Origin: Candidatus Gastranaerophilales bacterium | GTDB taxonomy: Bacteria > Cyanobacteriota > Vampirovibrionia > Gastranaerophilales > Gastranaerophilaceae | Direction: 5' to 3' | Assembly (NCBI GenBank): GCA_900769645.1 | Contig: CAAGHI010000017.1 | Location: 1-64,000 of the forward strand | Length of the DNA: 64,000 bases | Program-made: the position numbers and the translations under genes | Notes under the pieces: model-generated | Told to the model about the DNA's origin: nothing | What the model saw: only the letters and a program-made list of their open reading frames with translations | The model's database searches: none | In this document: piece after piece, positions 14,823 to 23,077 of the stretch | Layout of the letters: every line of letters begins with the position of its first letter | Numbering within the stretch: position 1 is the first letter of the stretch

Positions 14823-15362
14823 CTAGAACTTCATCTGTTTTGCAGTTTTATCGACCATTTCCATATATTTTTTGTTATTTTTTTCTGCAAATTCTATTGC
14901 TGCTTTGCGTGCGTTTTCTTGTCCACCGAGTTCCGAGGCATAAAATCTTTTTACAAACCCGAATTTATTCATTCCTTTGTCTTTCATTGGTACAAAAACT
15001 ATTGCGCTATAATCATAGTATTTTTTGTCGGGTGGAAAATTTATGAAAGATGTCATTGCAGCGTCCGGATACAAAAGCACTGCAGCACCTTTTGTTTCTT
15101 CTTGGATTTTGTGAGCAAACTCGGCGGCTGCTTCAGTCGGGTTCGTAAGGTTTGGTATTTGTTCTAAAATCATTTTAGTATGCCAGTTTTCGATGGTTTC
15201 ATTTTTCTGGTGGTATGCAAAACTTTGAGTTTTGCTGTCTGGATTTGAAAGATAGTATGTTTCTTTGTCAAATTTAATTTTATTTTCCATTGCAACTCCT
15301 ATTGATTGGGTGAAAATTAAGACGCTGAGAGCGAAAAGAATGTTTTTGCGATAGTTTTTCAT
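14823..15362 (-). CDS. exported protein of unknown function
   Basis: The 179-residue product has a clear signal peptide (KNYRKNILFALSVLIFTQS, cleavage predicted after GVA near residue 24). The mature domain has regular alternation of helices and strands (AAAEFAHKIQEETKGAAVLL, IVFVPMKDKGMNKFG) but no motif I can name. AAAGGGG lies 7 nt before ATG. It stands alone between a repeat element and the divergent rfbC gene. Confidence 0.75.
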   Translation of the reverse strand: MKNYRKNILFALSVLIFTQSIGVAMENKIKFDKETYYLSNPDSKTQSFAYHQKNETIENWHTKMILEQIPNLTNPTEAAAEFAHKIQEETKGAAVLLYPDAAMTSFINFPPDKKYYDYSAIVFVPMKDKGMNKFGFVKRFYASELGGQENARKAAIEFAEKNNKKYMEMVDKTAKQMKF

Positions 15363-15475
15363 ATAAATCCCCTTTCAAATATTAATTTTCTTTTGCTTTT
15401 ATGTAAAAATCTATTACCCTCTTTGATAATTTCTGAAATTTATAGTATAATTCTGAAATATAGGAGAGTACGTAT

Positions 15476-16033
15476 ATGCCGTTTGAATTTGAAAGACAAA
15501 AGATAAAAGACGTAATTCTTGTTAAACCAAAGGTTTTTGGTGATAACAGAGGTTATTTTATGGAAACATACAAAAAGTCTGATTTTGTTGCGAACGGTAT
15601 TGACGTAGAATTCAATCAAGATAACCAATCAATGTCTACAGCACATGTATTGCGCGGTTTGCATTATCAAGAAGCACCTTATTCACAAGCAAAACTGGTT
15701 AGATGTGCAAAAGGAAGAATTTATGATGTCGCAGTCGACATCAGAAAAAATTCTGAAACTTTCGGACAATATGTTAAAGTTGAGCTTTCAGAAGAAAATA
15801 AGCACATGTTGTTTATTCCGGAAGGTTTTGCGCATGGCTTTGTTGTTATGTCTGATGAAGCAGAATTAATTTATAAGGCAAGTGGAGAATACGCTCCACA
15901 AGCGGATAGGGGGATTATGTGGAACGACAAAGATATCAATATTGATTGGGGAATAGATTTTGAACCGATTTTGTCTGAAAAGGACAAGGTACAAAAATCG
16001 TTGGCGGAAGTGAAACGTGAGAAGACCATTTAG
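15476..16033 (+). CDS. rfbC: dTDP-4-dehydrorhamnose 3,5-epimerase
   Basis: RmlC/RfbC epimerises dTDP-4-keto-6-deoxyglucose at C3 and C5 for dTDP-L-rhamnose. The 185-residue cupin has GDNRGYFMETYKKSDF, LRGLHYQ with the catalytic base His63, and FIPEGFAHGFVVMSD. Length is typical. TATAAT-like TAGTATAAT and TAGGAG precede ATG 15476. It is the first gene of the rfbC-rfbB-rfbD group. The final codons VKREKTI are encoded by GTGAAACGTGAGAAGACC, which matches the repeat at 49473-49499, so the C-terminus is repeat-derived. Confidence 0.94.
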   Translation: MPFEFERQKIKDVILVKPKVFGDNRGYFMETYKKSDFVANGIDVEFNQDNQSMSTAHVLRGLHYQEAPYSQAKLVRCAKGRIYDVAVDIRKNSETFGQYVKVELSEENKHMLFIPEGFAHGFVVMSDEAELIYKASGEYAPQADRGIMWNDKDINIDWGIDFEPILSEKDKVQKSLAEVKREKTI

Positions 16034-16125
16034 CTCACTTCGTTCGAAATAATATTTTGTTGCGTAGCAACTGTAATGAACTTATTCACCTATTCACTTA
16101 TTTACTTACTCACTTAAACATACAA
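16010..16125. repeat. word-arm element overlapping the rfbC end
   Basis: GTGAAACGTGAGAAGACCAT (from 16010), then TTAGCTCACTTCGTTCG, shared with 49475-49515. The right side carries CTGTAATGAACTTATTCACC and TATTCACTTATTTACTTACT (about 16071-16110). Confidence 0.7.
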
Positions 16126-16135
16126 AGGAGAACAC

Positions 16136-17128
16136 ATGACAACAATACTCGTAACAGGTGGTGCAGGATTTATCGGAAGCTGTTTTGTTAGACACATGCT
16201 TCAAAAACACCCTGATTATAAGATTATAAATATAGATGCTTTGACATATTGCGGAAATTTGGAAAACCTTGATGATGTTAAAGATAACCCAAATTATACA
16301 TTTGTGCACGGCAATATTTGCGACAGAAAACTTATTCCTGAATTGGTTGAAAATGTTGATGCAATCGTAAACTTTGCCGCAGAATCTCACGTTGACAATT
16401 CAATTAAACACCCTGAAATTTTTGTAGAAACAAATGTTCAAGGTACATTGAATTTGTTGCAAGCTGCAAAAGAATTTAAGATTGAAAAATATTTGCAGGT
16501 TTCAACTGATGAGGTTTATGGAACATTAGGCAAAACAGGCTACTTTATGGAAACAACTCCGCTTGCTCCGAATAGTCCTTATTCAGCAAGTAAAGCCAGT
16601 GCTGATATGTTGGTTAGAGCGTACCATGAAACTTATGGTTTACCGACATTGAACACAAGATGTTCAAACAACTACGGACCTTATCAATATCCTGAAAAAC
16701 TTATTCCGTTCTTTATTTCTCAATTGTTGAAGGGTGAAAAAGTTCCTGTATATGGTGACGGCTTGAATGTTCGTGACTGGTTATATGTTTACGACCACTG
16801 TTCTGCGATTGATACAGTACTTCATAAAGGTAAAATCGGCGAAGTTTACAATATCGGCGGACATAACGAAAAAACAAATATGGAAATTACACGTCTAATC
16901 CTTGATGCAATGGGCAAAGACGAAAGTTCTATCAGATATGTTGAAGATAGACTTGGACACGACAGACGTTATGCGATTTGTAACGACAAAATTCAATCAG
17001 AACTAGGTTGGGAACCATCTTTGACATTTGAAGAAGGTATTAAACTTACGATTGATTGGTACTTGAACAACCAAGAATGGATGAAAAAAGTGGCAGCTAA
17101 GCAGCTAAGAAGCGAGGCAGCTAAGTAG
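16136..17128 (+). CDS. rfbB: dTDP-glucose 4,6-dehydratase
   Basis: An extended short-chain dehydrogenase/reductase of 330 residues converting dTDP-glucose to dTDP-4-keto-6-deoxyglucose with bound NAD. Motifs are GGAGFIG (8-14), STDEVYG with the Thr-Asp-Glu catalytic set (124-126), and the YSASK pair Tyr149/Lys153. It acts just before RfbC and RfbD. AAAGGAG lies 6 nt before ATG. The last ten residues (AKQLRSEAAK) are encoded by an AGCTAAG word array, the left arm of an inverted pair that encloses the next gene. The rfbB protein therefore seems to have acquired a new C-terminus when that element arrived. Confidence 0.95.
   Translation: MTTILVTGGAGFIGSCFVRHMLQKHPDYKIINIDALTYCGNLENLDDVKDNPNYTFVHGNICDRKLIPELVENVDAIVNFAAESHVDNSIKHPEIFVETNVQGTLNLLQAAKEFKIEKYLQVSTDEVYGTLGKTGYFMETTPLAPNSPYSASKASADMLVRAYHETYGLPTLNTRCSNNYGPYQYPEKLIPFFISQLLKGEKVPVYGDGLNVRDWLYVYDHCSAIDTVLHKGKIGEVYNIGGHNEKTNMEITRLILDAMGKDESSIRYVEDRLGHDRRYAICNDKIQSELGWEPSLTFEEGIKLTIDWYLNNQEWMKKVAAKQLRSEAAK
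17092..17125. repeat. left arm of inverted repeat flanking the four-helix-bundle gene
   Basis: The arm contains GCAGCTAAGCAGCTAAG, then AAGCGA and GGCAGCTAAG. Its inverse at 17477-17511 matches at about 31 of 34 positions. AAGCGAGGCAGCTA also occurs at about 48540-48553. Confidence 0.85.
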
Positions 17129-17472
17129 TGTACAAAGATTTAGATGTATGGAAAGATTCCGTGATGCTTATTCAAAATGTTTATGATGTTGCGGATAAAT
17201 TACCAAAATCTGAAGAATATAATTTAAAGTCACAAATAAAAAGAGCTGTTGTTTCTATTGCATTAAATATTGCAGAAGGAAAAACAAGAAAATCCGCAAA
17301 AGATTTTTCTCATTTTTTAAATATTTCAGTTGCTTCATTAGCAGAAACAGAAGCCTGTTTGGCGATTTGTGAAGCTTTAGGTTATATTGAATATAATAGT
17401 GCTTTGCATGAAAGTTGTAAAGTGTTATCTTATAGAATAAATGCATTAAAAAGTAAGATAGATAAAAAGTAG
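17128..17472 (+). CDS. four-helix-bundle protein (23S rRNA intervening-sequence protein family)
   Basis: The 114-residue product MYKDLDVWKDSVMLIQNVYD, then QIKRAVVSIALNIAEGKTRK and SVASLAETEACLAICEALGY matches the four-helix-bundle family first known from insertions in 23S rRNA genes; stand-alone copies have no settled function, and the related Avd protein works with diversity-generating reverse transcriptases. None is seen here. The start is GTG, overlapping the rfbB stop by one base (TAGTG), with no obvious ribosome site, so it may rely on rfbB translation. It interrupts the rfb cluster and is flanked by inverted word arms, which points to insertion as a unit. Confidence 0.87.
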   Translation: MYKDLDVWKDSVMLIQNVYDVADKLPKSEEYNLKSQIKRAVVSIALNIAEGKTRKSAKDFSHFLNISVASLAETEACLAICEALGYIEYNSALHESCKVLSYRINALKSKIDKK

Positions 17473-17476
17473 AAAA

Positions 17477-17511
17477 CTTAGCTGCCTAGCCGCTTAGCTG
17501 CTTAGCTGCTG
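17477..17511. repeat. right arm of inverted repeat flanking the four-helix-bundle gene
   Basis: CTTAGCTGCCTAGCCG followed by CTTAGCTGCTTAGCTGCTG, the inverse of 17092-17125. Confidence 0.85.
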
Positions 17512-17529
17512 TTTTATTTGGAGATAATC

Positions 17530-18345
17530 ATGAAAATTCTCGTTACCGGTGCAAAAGGAATGTTAGGGCAGGATTTATGTCCGATATTGGAAGATATGGG
17601 CGCATTTGTTATTGAAACAGATGTTGATACCCTTGATATTACAAATGCTGAGCAGGTGAAAGAGGTTTTGACAGCTCATCACCCTGATTTGGTCGTGCAT
17701 TGTGCGGCTTACACAAATGTCGATAAGGCGGAAGAGGATTTGAAAACCGCTGAATTGGTTAATGTGACAGGAACTGAAAATATCGCTGAAACTTGTGGAA
17801 AACTCGGAATTACACTTGTTTATATTTCGACAGATTACGTGTTTGACGGAAGTAAAAACGAACTTTACAAGCCAACAGATATGCCAAACCCATTGAATAA
17901 TTATGGAATGACAAAGTATGAGGGCGAAGAAGCTGTTAGAAGTCTTTGTGAAAAATACTATATTGCAAGAACCAGTTGGCTTTACGGATATCATGGCAAA
18001 AACTTTGTTGAAACAATGCTCAGACTTGCAGATAGAGCAGAGATTAATGTTGTTGATGATCAGGTTGGCTGTCCAACTTGGACGATTGAATTGGCAAACG
18101 GGATTGTAAAATTGCTCTCAAAACCTTATGGCACTTATCACGTTTGTGGTTCAGGAACAACAAGTTGGTATGGTTTTGCAAAAGAGATTTTTGCTCAATC
18201 TGGGTTGGACGTAAACTTGAAACCTTGTACAACACAAGCTTTCCCACGCCCAGCAAAACGTCCTAAATTCAGTGCGATGGACAATGATGGAATTTGCAGA
18301 AGTTGGCAAGCTGCTCTAAAAGACTATCTGGAATTGAGAGCTTAG
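17530..18345 (+). CDS. rfbD: dTDP-4-dehydrorhamnose reductase
   Basis: RmlD/RfbD reduces dTDP-4-keto-L-rhamnose to dTDP-L-rhamnose. The 271-residue Rossmann enzyme has GAKGMLGQDL (7-16), CAAYTNVDKAE, YISTDYVFDG and YGMTKYEGE with the Tyr/Lys pair, and FSAMDNDGI near the end. ATG 17530 is chosen because GGAG lies at 17520-17523; an in-frame TTG at 17518 is part of that site. It closes the cluster, separated from rfbB by the inserted four-helix-bundle gene. rfbA (glucose-1-phosphate thymidylyltransferase) is not in this stretch. Confidence 0.94.
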   Translation: MKILVTGAKGMLGQDLCPILEDMGAFVIETDVDTLDITNAEQVKEVLTAHHPDLVVHCAAYTNVDKAEEDLKTAELVNVTGTENIAETCGKLGITLVYISTDYVFDGSKNELYKPTDMPNPLNNYGMTKYEGEEAVRSLCEKYYIARTSWLYGYHGKNFVETMLRLADRAEINVVDDQVGCPTWTIELANGIVKLLSKPYGTYHVCGSGTTSWYGFAKEIFAQSGLDVNLKPCTTQAFPRPAKRPKFSAMDNDGICRSWQAALKDYLELRA

Positions 18346-18439
18346 ATCCAGAGCTAAAGTAAAAAATAAAAATTAAAGTTTTTTCGATTTTTGTCGTAAT
18401 CTAATACATAAATAGGATAGCAGAAGGTAAATTATACGG

Positions 18440-18445
18440 TAGAAT
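18440..18445 (+). promoter_or_regulatory. -10 element of leaderless gene 18452
   Basis: TAGAAT ends exactly 6 nt before ATG 18452. Confidence 0.5.
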
Positions 18446-18451
18446 GTAATT

Positions 18452-18775
18452 ATGTACGATTATGAGCTCGAAAACGAAGATAAAGATTTAAAAAAAGTCG
18501 GTCTGGAACTAATGTTTATGACTCCTGAAAAAGGTGCATTTGAAAACTGGGTTACGGCAGTCGAGCTTGCCAAAATGGTTGAATTGCCGGTTGATATCGT
18601 AAAGAAAAAACTTGCGATTTTGAAAGATGCCGGAATTGTTCGTGTAAAGGGGATTAATCCAAAGTATTGGAAATTTGACGATTACAGTTTTCAACGTATG
18701 GACGAAGAGGACGATGTCTATAAACTCTTGTGCAGCTTTGATGATGTCGATTTTGATAAGTATTTTTCGTATTGA
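18452..18775 (+). CDS. small winged-helix-like protein
   Basis: A 107-residue acidic protein. The central part WVTAVELAKMVELPVDIVKKKLAILKDAGIVRVKGINPKYW (from about residue 30) reads as a winged-helix DNA-binding unit: helix, turn, recognition helix with 'KKLAILKDAGIV', then a beta wing. The C-terminus is very acidic (MDEEDDVYKL, DDVDFDKYF). It may be a transcription regulator or a degenerate homologue used for protein contact. The start appears leaderless (TAGAAT 6 nt before ATG, no ribosome site). Confidence 0.72.
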   Translation: MYDYELENEDKDLKKVGLELMFMTPEKGAFENWVTAVELAKMVELPVDIVKKKLAILKDAGIVRVKGINPKYWKFDDYSFQRMDEEDDVYKLLCSFDDVDFDKYFSY

Positions 18776-18862
18776 TTTTGTTGCTATTCAGAATGACGAC
18801 TTTGTAGTTATTTCTGTAATGAACTTATCGGCTTAACGTCTTAGCGCCTTATCGACTTCTCC
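18776..18862. repeat. right-hand word array
   Basis: CAGAATGACGACTTTG then CTGTAATGAACTTATCGGC, TTAACGTCTTAGCGCC and TTATCGACTT (to about 18858). A matching left arm is not present in this gap. Confidence 0.6.
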
Positions 18863-18876
18863 CCCCATTTTCATGC

Positions 18877-18882
18877 TACAAT
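18877..18882 (+). promoter_or_regulatory. extended -10 of leaderless response-regulator gene
   Basis: TGC-TACAAT, then 6 nt to ATG 18889. Confidence 0.65.
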
Positions 18883-18888
18883 AAATCT

Positions 18889-19281
18889 ATGAAACCAAGA
18901 ATTTTGATAGTTGATGATTCAAATAGGTGGGTTTTGTTTCACGAATGTGCTGTGAGACAGGTTTTTGATAACAATGTCGAAATCGAAATCGCAAATTCAG
19001 CCAAAGAAGGCGTTGAAAGATTAACTGCGTCGATAGATGTACCTTACGATTTTATCTTAACTGATATGCAGATGGAGCCCGATTTTTTACCGTTTTATGC
19101 CGGAGAATGGTTCATAAAACAGATAAAATTTTTTAATGAATATAAAAATACTAAAATCATTATTATTTCTGCAGCCGAAAATATTAAACAAATAGCCAAA
19201 AACTATGATGTCAGCTATATTCCAAAGTACAAATGTAACGACATTCAATCATATTGTAAAGAATTATTAAAAAACGAATAA
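18889..19281 (+). CDS. stand-alone response-regulator receiver domain protein
   Basis: A 130-residue CheY-like receiver without output domain. RILIVDDSNRW supplies the acidic pair Asp9-Asp10, FILTDMQME the phospho-acceptor Asp59, IIISAAE the conserved Ser, and YIPKYK the conserved Lys113. The loop after Asp59 is long (PDFLPFYAGEWF), which is atypical. It would relay phosphate from a histidine kinase to a partner; the kinase at 42717-44375 is a possible but unproven source. Predicted leaderless: TGC-TACAAT 6 nt before ATG. Confidence 0.85.
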   Translation: MKPRILIVDDSNRWVLFHECAVRQVFDNNVEIEIANSAKEGVERLTASIDVPYDFILTDMQMEPDFLPFYAGEWFIKQIKFFNEYKNTKIIIISAAENIKQIAKNYDVSYIPKYKCNDIQSYCKELLKNE

Positions 19282-19357
19282 AAAAGCTAAAGAATTCCTC
19301 AAAATCTGCCGATATATAATTTGTTGAAAGGTTAGAAACCAAAAGGAGATACGAATT

Positions 19358-19492
19358 ATGTACGGATATATTTCTTGGCCCGGAGTGTATAGTTTTAAAG
19401 AGGAACTTGGTCTGTTTCTTGAATATTGTAAAGAGCAGATTGATGAAGTGATGAAAAAGATTGAAGAAACCGAAGACATTGTTGCAAAATAA
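19358..19492 (+). CDS. small protein, 44 residues
   Basis: A short gene with strong signals: TATAAT at 19315-19320, AAAGGAG at 19342-19348, ATG 19358, and an intrinsic terminator after the stop. The product starts MYGYISWPGVYSFKEELG and ends in a charged amphipathic helix (EQIDEVMKKIEETEDIVAK). No signal peptide. Function unknown; independent promoter and terminator argue that it is real. Confidence 0.72.
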   Translation: MYGYISWPGVYSFKEELGLFLEYCKEQIDEVMKKIEETEDIVAK

Positions 19493-19520
19493 GTGTCTTA
19501 GCTGATGATTAAGGATATGT

Positions 19521-19553
19521 AAAGGTGGTAAAAAAAATTTACCACCTTTTTGT
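19521..19553 (+). terminator. rho-independent terminator of the 44-residue gene
   Basis: AAAGGTGGTAAA and TTTACCACCTTT pair over 12 bp with a 5-nt loop and a following T run. It works in either direction and also faces the Hsp20-like gene. Confidence 0.88.
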
Positions 19554-19602
19554 TTCTGATATTTCTAATATTTTATTGTGCAAAATCCAAATTGCCTAAA
19601 AC

Positions 19603-20130
19603 TTAGTCAAATGGGATTGTAATAATGTATTCATTACCTTGGCGAACTCGTGTAATGTTCTGTGTATCAATATTTTCACCAAACGCAAAAGCCTGACTAT
19701 ATCTCATAATTTCTTGACCTTTACGAGAATTTTTTGCTCCGGCTGCGTTTATTATAACAGTGTTTCCGCTTGTTGAGATTTCAACATTTTTTTCATCGTT
19801 ATCAAACGGGCGCAAATCAATTACAATTCTGTAGGCGTCTTTGTTTTTGTCAACTTTTACAAACGGAGCTGAGTCCATTTTTTGTGCTCGACGAAAATCC
19901 TTTTGTGCCATTCTGTCGATTTGTCTCTCTTGTTGTTGAAAAGCCCTGTCCATTCGTCTCATCTGAACCATAGGGTCTAACATTCTTTTAAAGTGCCAAT
20001 CCGCAACCACGTAAAACGCTGCAAATGCACCAAAAAACACCAACAAACCTACTAAAACATGTTTAAGCGCAGGGTGTTTGCACAAAAAGCAATCGTCAAA
20101 TCCTTCGTGTCTGTAGTTATTTTCTTCCAT
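19603..20130 (-). CDS. membrane-anchored small heat-shock (Hsp20/alpha-crystallin-like) protein
   Basis: The 175-residue protein has a short N-terminal cytosolic segment with Cys14 and Cys17, a transmembrane helix at about 25-47 (HVLVGLLVFFGAFAAFYVV), a basic/Gln-rich helix (MDRAFQQQERQIDRMAQ), and a C-terminal beta domain (PFVKVDKNKDAYRIVIDLRP then VIINAAGAKNSRKGQE) that resembles the alpha-crystallin fold. The usual C-terminal I-x-I is approximated by IITIP. Tethering an Hsp20 to the membrane is uncommon. AAAGGAG lies 8 nt before ATG. It is downstream of clpB on the same strand, 287 bp after the ClpB start region of the shared direction, fitting a protein-quality-control neighbourhood. Confidence 0.7.
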   Translation of the reverse strand: MEENNYRHEGFDDCFLCKHPALKHVLVGLLVFFGAFAAFYVVADWHFKRMLDPMVQMRRMDRAFQQQERQIDRMAQKDFRRAQKMDSAPFVKVDKNKDAYRIVIDLRPFDNDEKNVEISTSGNTVIINAAGAKNSRKGQEIMRYSQAFAFGENIDTQNITRVRQGNEYIITIPFD

Positions 20131-20287
20131 AATAAAACTCCTTTCTCGACTTAATTTTAGTATAAAAACAAATTCGTGAAAGTCTATTAGTCGTTGAGGC
20201 TAATTAAGGTGCTAAGTGGAATTTAGATGCTTTATTTCTAATTTTCGCCTTATTCAAAATCTAAACTTATATATTGTTGCAGAAAGT

Positions 20288-22978
20288 TCAACCTAAATTC
20301 ACATTAAATGTCAATTCTTTTCCGTTGAAATCAACAATTACTTTGTCGCCTTTTTTAAATTCACCTTCCAAAATCTTCATTGATAAAGGAATTTCGACAA
20401 GTTGTCGAATTGCACGTCTGAGCGGACGAGCGCCGTACAGTGGTTCGTAACCCTCATCTGCTAAGTGTTTGCGAGCAGAATCCGTGATTTCAAGTTCAAT
20501 TTCTTGTTCTGCAAGTCGTTTTTTGAGCGAATTTGTCTGAATATCCACAATTTGCGTCAATTCTTCAAGCGTCAATGCTTTAAACATAATAATTTCGTCA
20601 ATACGGTTGAGAAATTCGGGCTTGAATTTTTGTTTAAGTGCGTGGTTCAATTCATCTTTTTTCTCTTGCTCAGATAGTGTTTTGTCAAGAATAATGTCAC
20701 TTCCGAGGTTACTTGTCATAATTATTACTGTATTTTTAAAATCAATCAAGCGCCCTTGACCATCTGTCAAACGCCCGTCATCAAACATTTGCAACATAAG
20801 ATTAAACACGTCTGGGTGGGCTTTTTCAACCTCATCAAAAAGGACAACAGAATATGGTTTTCTTCGAACCGCTTCAGTCAGCTGACCGCCTTCTTCATAG
20901 CCGACATAACCTGCTGTTGCACCGACAAGCCTTGATATTGCCGCTTTTTCCATAAACTCAGACATATCAATTCGAATAAGTGCATCTTCGTCATTAAACA
21001 GAATGTAGGCAAGAGTTTTGCCAAGTTCTGTTTTTCCAACGCCTGTTGGGCCGAGGAATAAAAAAGTTCCAATCGGGCGTTTCGGATCACGCAAGCCTGA
21101 GCGAGAAAGTCTGATTGCGTTTGAAATCTTGACAACTGCCTCGTCTTGCCCGATTACACGCTTGTGCATAACCTTTTCCATACCAATAAGTTTTTTCGAT
21201 TCGTCCTCTTGGAGCCTGTTTACAGGAATTCCTGTCCATTTTGCGACAATATTTGCTATGTCGTCGCCGTCAACTTCCTCTTTAATCAGGCGTTTTTTGC
21301 CACTTTGAGCCTGTAATTTTTGAAGTTTTTGCTCCATATCAAGCATTTGGCTGTATTTTTCTTCCAGTGCTAAAGACATAGACGGATTTTTCTTGTTTAA
21401 TTCTATTTGTGCTTTCAATTTTTCAATATTTCGTTTGATTGCGGCGGAAGAATCAACTATTTTTTTCTCTTTAAGCCATTGGGTTTTGAGTTTTTCAATT
21501 TTGTCATCTAAATCTGCAATTTTTTTGACAATTTTTTCAAGTTTTTTGTTTGATTCTGCGGTTTCGTCTTTTTCGAGTGCTTTTTTGTTCATTTCAAGCT
21601 GCATTTTTTCTCTTATAAAAATATCGATTTCTTCAGGCATGGTGTCGATTTCGATACGTAGCGCAGATGCAGCTTCGTCCAACAAATCAATTGCTTTGTC
21701 AGGTAAGCACCTGTCTGAAATGTATCTGTGAGAAAGCTTTACGGCCTCTACAATTGCGCTGTCCAAGATTTTTACGCTGTGATAACCTTCATATTTGTCT
21801 TTAAGCCCTCTCAAAATGCTGATTGTCGTTTCCACAGATGGTTCATCGGCTACTACGGGCTGAAAACGACGTTCCATAGCTTTGTCTTTTTCGATATATT
21901 TTCGGTATTCGTCCGTTGTGGTTGCGCCGATTACTCTGATGTTACCACGTGCAAGCATTGGTTTTAGAAGGTTTCCGGCATCTGCAGAGCCTTCTGATGA
22001 GCCGGCACCCATAATTGTGTGGATTTCGTCTATAAAAAGCATCAAGTCGTCGGCTTTTTCTTCAATCGCTTTGAGCACTGATTTTAGACGTTCTTCAAAC
22101 TCTCCTCGATATGATGCACCAGCAAGCATTGCACCTAAGTCTAATGACAAAATTTTGTCATTTTTAAGACTTTCCGGAACATCGCCAGAAATAATTCTTT
22201 GTGCAAGACCTTCAATAATCGCAGTTTTACCGACGCCGGGTTCACCTATAATTACAGGATTGTTTTTTGAGCGACGGTTTAAAATCTGTATAGTTCTTCG
22301 GATTTCGTCATCACGTCCGATAACCGGATCAAGCTTGTTTTTTGCGGCAAGTTCGGTCAAATCTGTTGTGTATTTTGAAAGTGCTTCATTGTTCTTTGGT
22401 TTTGTAGCAGTCGTTGTTTTATTTGTCGAGAAGTTTGTTTCTTTTTGCTCCAAAAGTGGCAACAAATCATTGTTTTCATCTTCATCAGAGGTTGTCTGAT
22501 TAGGTGTTGCAGGGGAAATAGTTGTTTCTTCAACAGTTTCAATATTATTTACGACTTCGGTCATTTTTTCATAGAGTTCAAGTCTGTTAATTTTACTTTG
22601 TTCCCACAAAAAATTCAAAGTTCTGTTGTCAATTCTAAAAAGTGCAAGAAAAAGATGTTCAATGCTAACCTGTTCGTCGCTACGTTTTTCAGCCTCTTCT
22701 TGCGCAACACGCATTAGCTTAATTGTGTCTGTAGAAACTCGAACGTCAGAAAATTTTCCACGAGCATAATAAGCACGTTTTGAGATGTAATTGTTCAGTC
22801 TGTCGACTACAGAAGCGTCGATTAAGCCGACTCTTTCAAGCAAAATTTTGGGCAAATCGTTTTCATCAAGCAATAATGCAAGCATTATATGTTCTGGATT
22901 AAGCTCGGGGTAATTCCTTGCTACAACTATTGATTTTGCGGATTTTATAATCGCTTGAACATGGTCGGTTAAAAGCAT
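20288..22978 (-). CDS. clpB: ClpB-type AAA+ disaggregase
   Basis: An 896-residue Hsp100 protein that extracts polypeptides from aggregates with DnaK. Order: Clp N-domain repeats (about 1-145), a Thr/Asn-rich low-complexity linker (about 150-200), AAA-1 with Walker A GEPGVGKT (245-252) and LMLFIDEIHT, a long coiled-coil middle domain (about 430-560), and AAA-2 with GPTGVGKTE and VVLFDEVEKAHP, then a C-terminal D2-small domain. The long middle domain and lack of an I/L-G-F ClpP loop point to ClpB rather than ClpC/ClpA. The low-complexity linker is longer than usual. AAAAGGAG precedes ATG. No CIRCE-like repeat was noticed. Confidence 0.92.
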   Translation of the reverse strand: MLLTDHVQAIIKSAKSIVVARNYPELNPEHIMLALLLDENDLPKILLERVGLIDASVVDRLNNYISKRAYYARGKFSDVRVSTDTIKLMRVAQEEAEKRSDEQVSIEHLFLALFRIDNRTLNFLWEQSKINRLELYEKMTEVVNNIETVEETTISPATPNQTTSDEDENNDLLPLLEQKETNFSTNKTTTATKPKNNEALSKYTTDLTELAAKNKLDPVIGRDDEIRRTIQILNRRSKNNPVIIGEPGVGKTAIIEGLAQRIISGDVPESLKNDKILSLDLGAMLAGASYRGEFEERLKSVLKAIEEKADDLMLFIDEIHTIMGAGSSEGSADAGNLLKPMLARGNIRVIGATTTDEYRKYIEKDKAMERRFQPVVADEPSVETTISILRGLKDKYEGYHSVKILDSAIVEAVKLSHRYISDRCLPDKAIDLLDEAASALRIEIDTMPEEIDIFIREKMQLEMNKKALEKDETAESNKKLEKIVKKIADLDDKIEKLKTQWLKEKKIVDSSAAIKRNIEKLKAQIELNKKNPSMSLALEEKYSQMLDMEQKLQKLQAQSGKKRLIKEEVDGDDIANIVAKWTGIPVNRLQEDESKKLIGMEKVMHKRVIGQDEAVVKISNAIRLSRSGLRDPKRPIGTFLFLGPTGVGKTELGKTLAYILFNDEDALIRIDMSEFMEKAAISRLVGATAGYVGYEEGGQLTEAVRRKPYSVVLFDEVEKAHPDVFNLMLQMFDDGRLTDGQGRLIDFKNTVIIMTSNLGSDIILDKTLSEQEKKDELNHALKQKFKPEFLNRIDEIIMFKALTLEELTQIVDIQTNSLKKRLAEQEIELEITDSARKHLADEGYEPLYGARPLRRAIRQLVEIPLSMKILEGEFKKGDKVIVDFNGKELTFNVNLG

Positions 22979-23077
22979 TTTTCACTCCTTTTCTTACAAA
23001 GAATTCTACTTTGAAAACCACTCTTTGCCATCATTCAATTGTTTGAGGTTTTGCAACTTTTGTTAATCAATGTTTGT

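Noticed and set aside
17128..17472. Diversity-generating retroelement because of the Avd-like protein
   Set aside because: No reverse transcriptase, template repeat or variable repeat is seen within the window near it.
21882..22499. 205-codon open frame on the plus strand within clpB
   Set aside because: It is antisense to conserved AAA-1 coding sequence, Ser-rich, lacks a ribosome site and mirrors codon bias of clpB.
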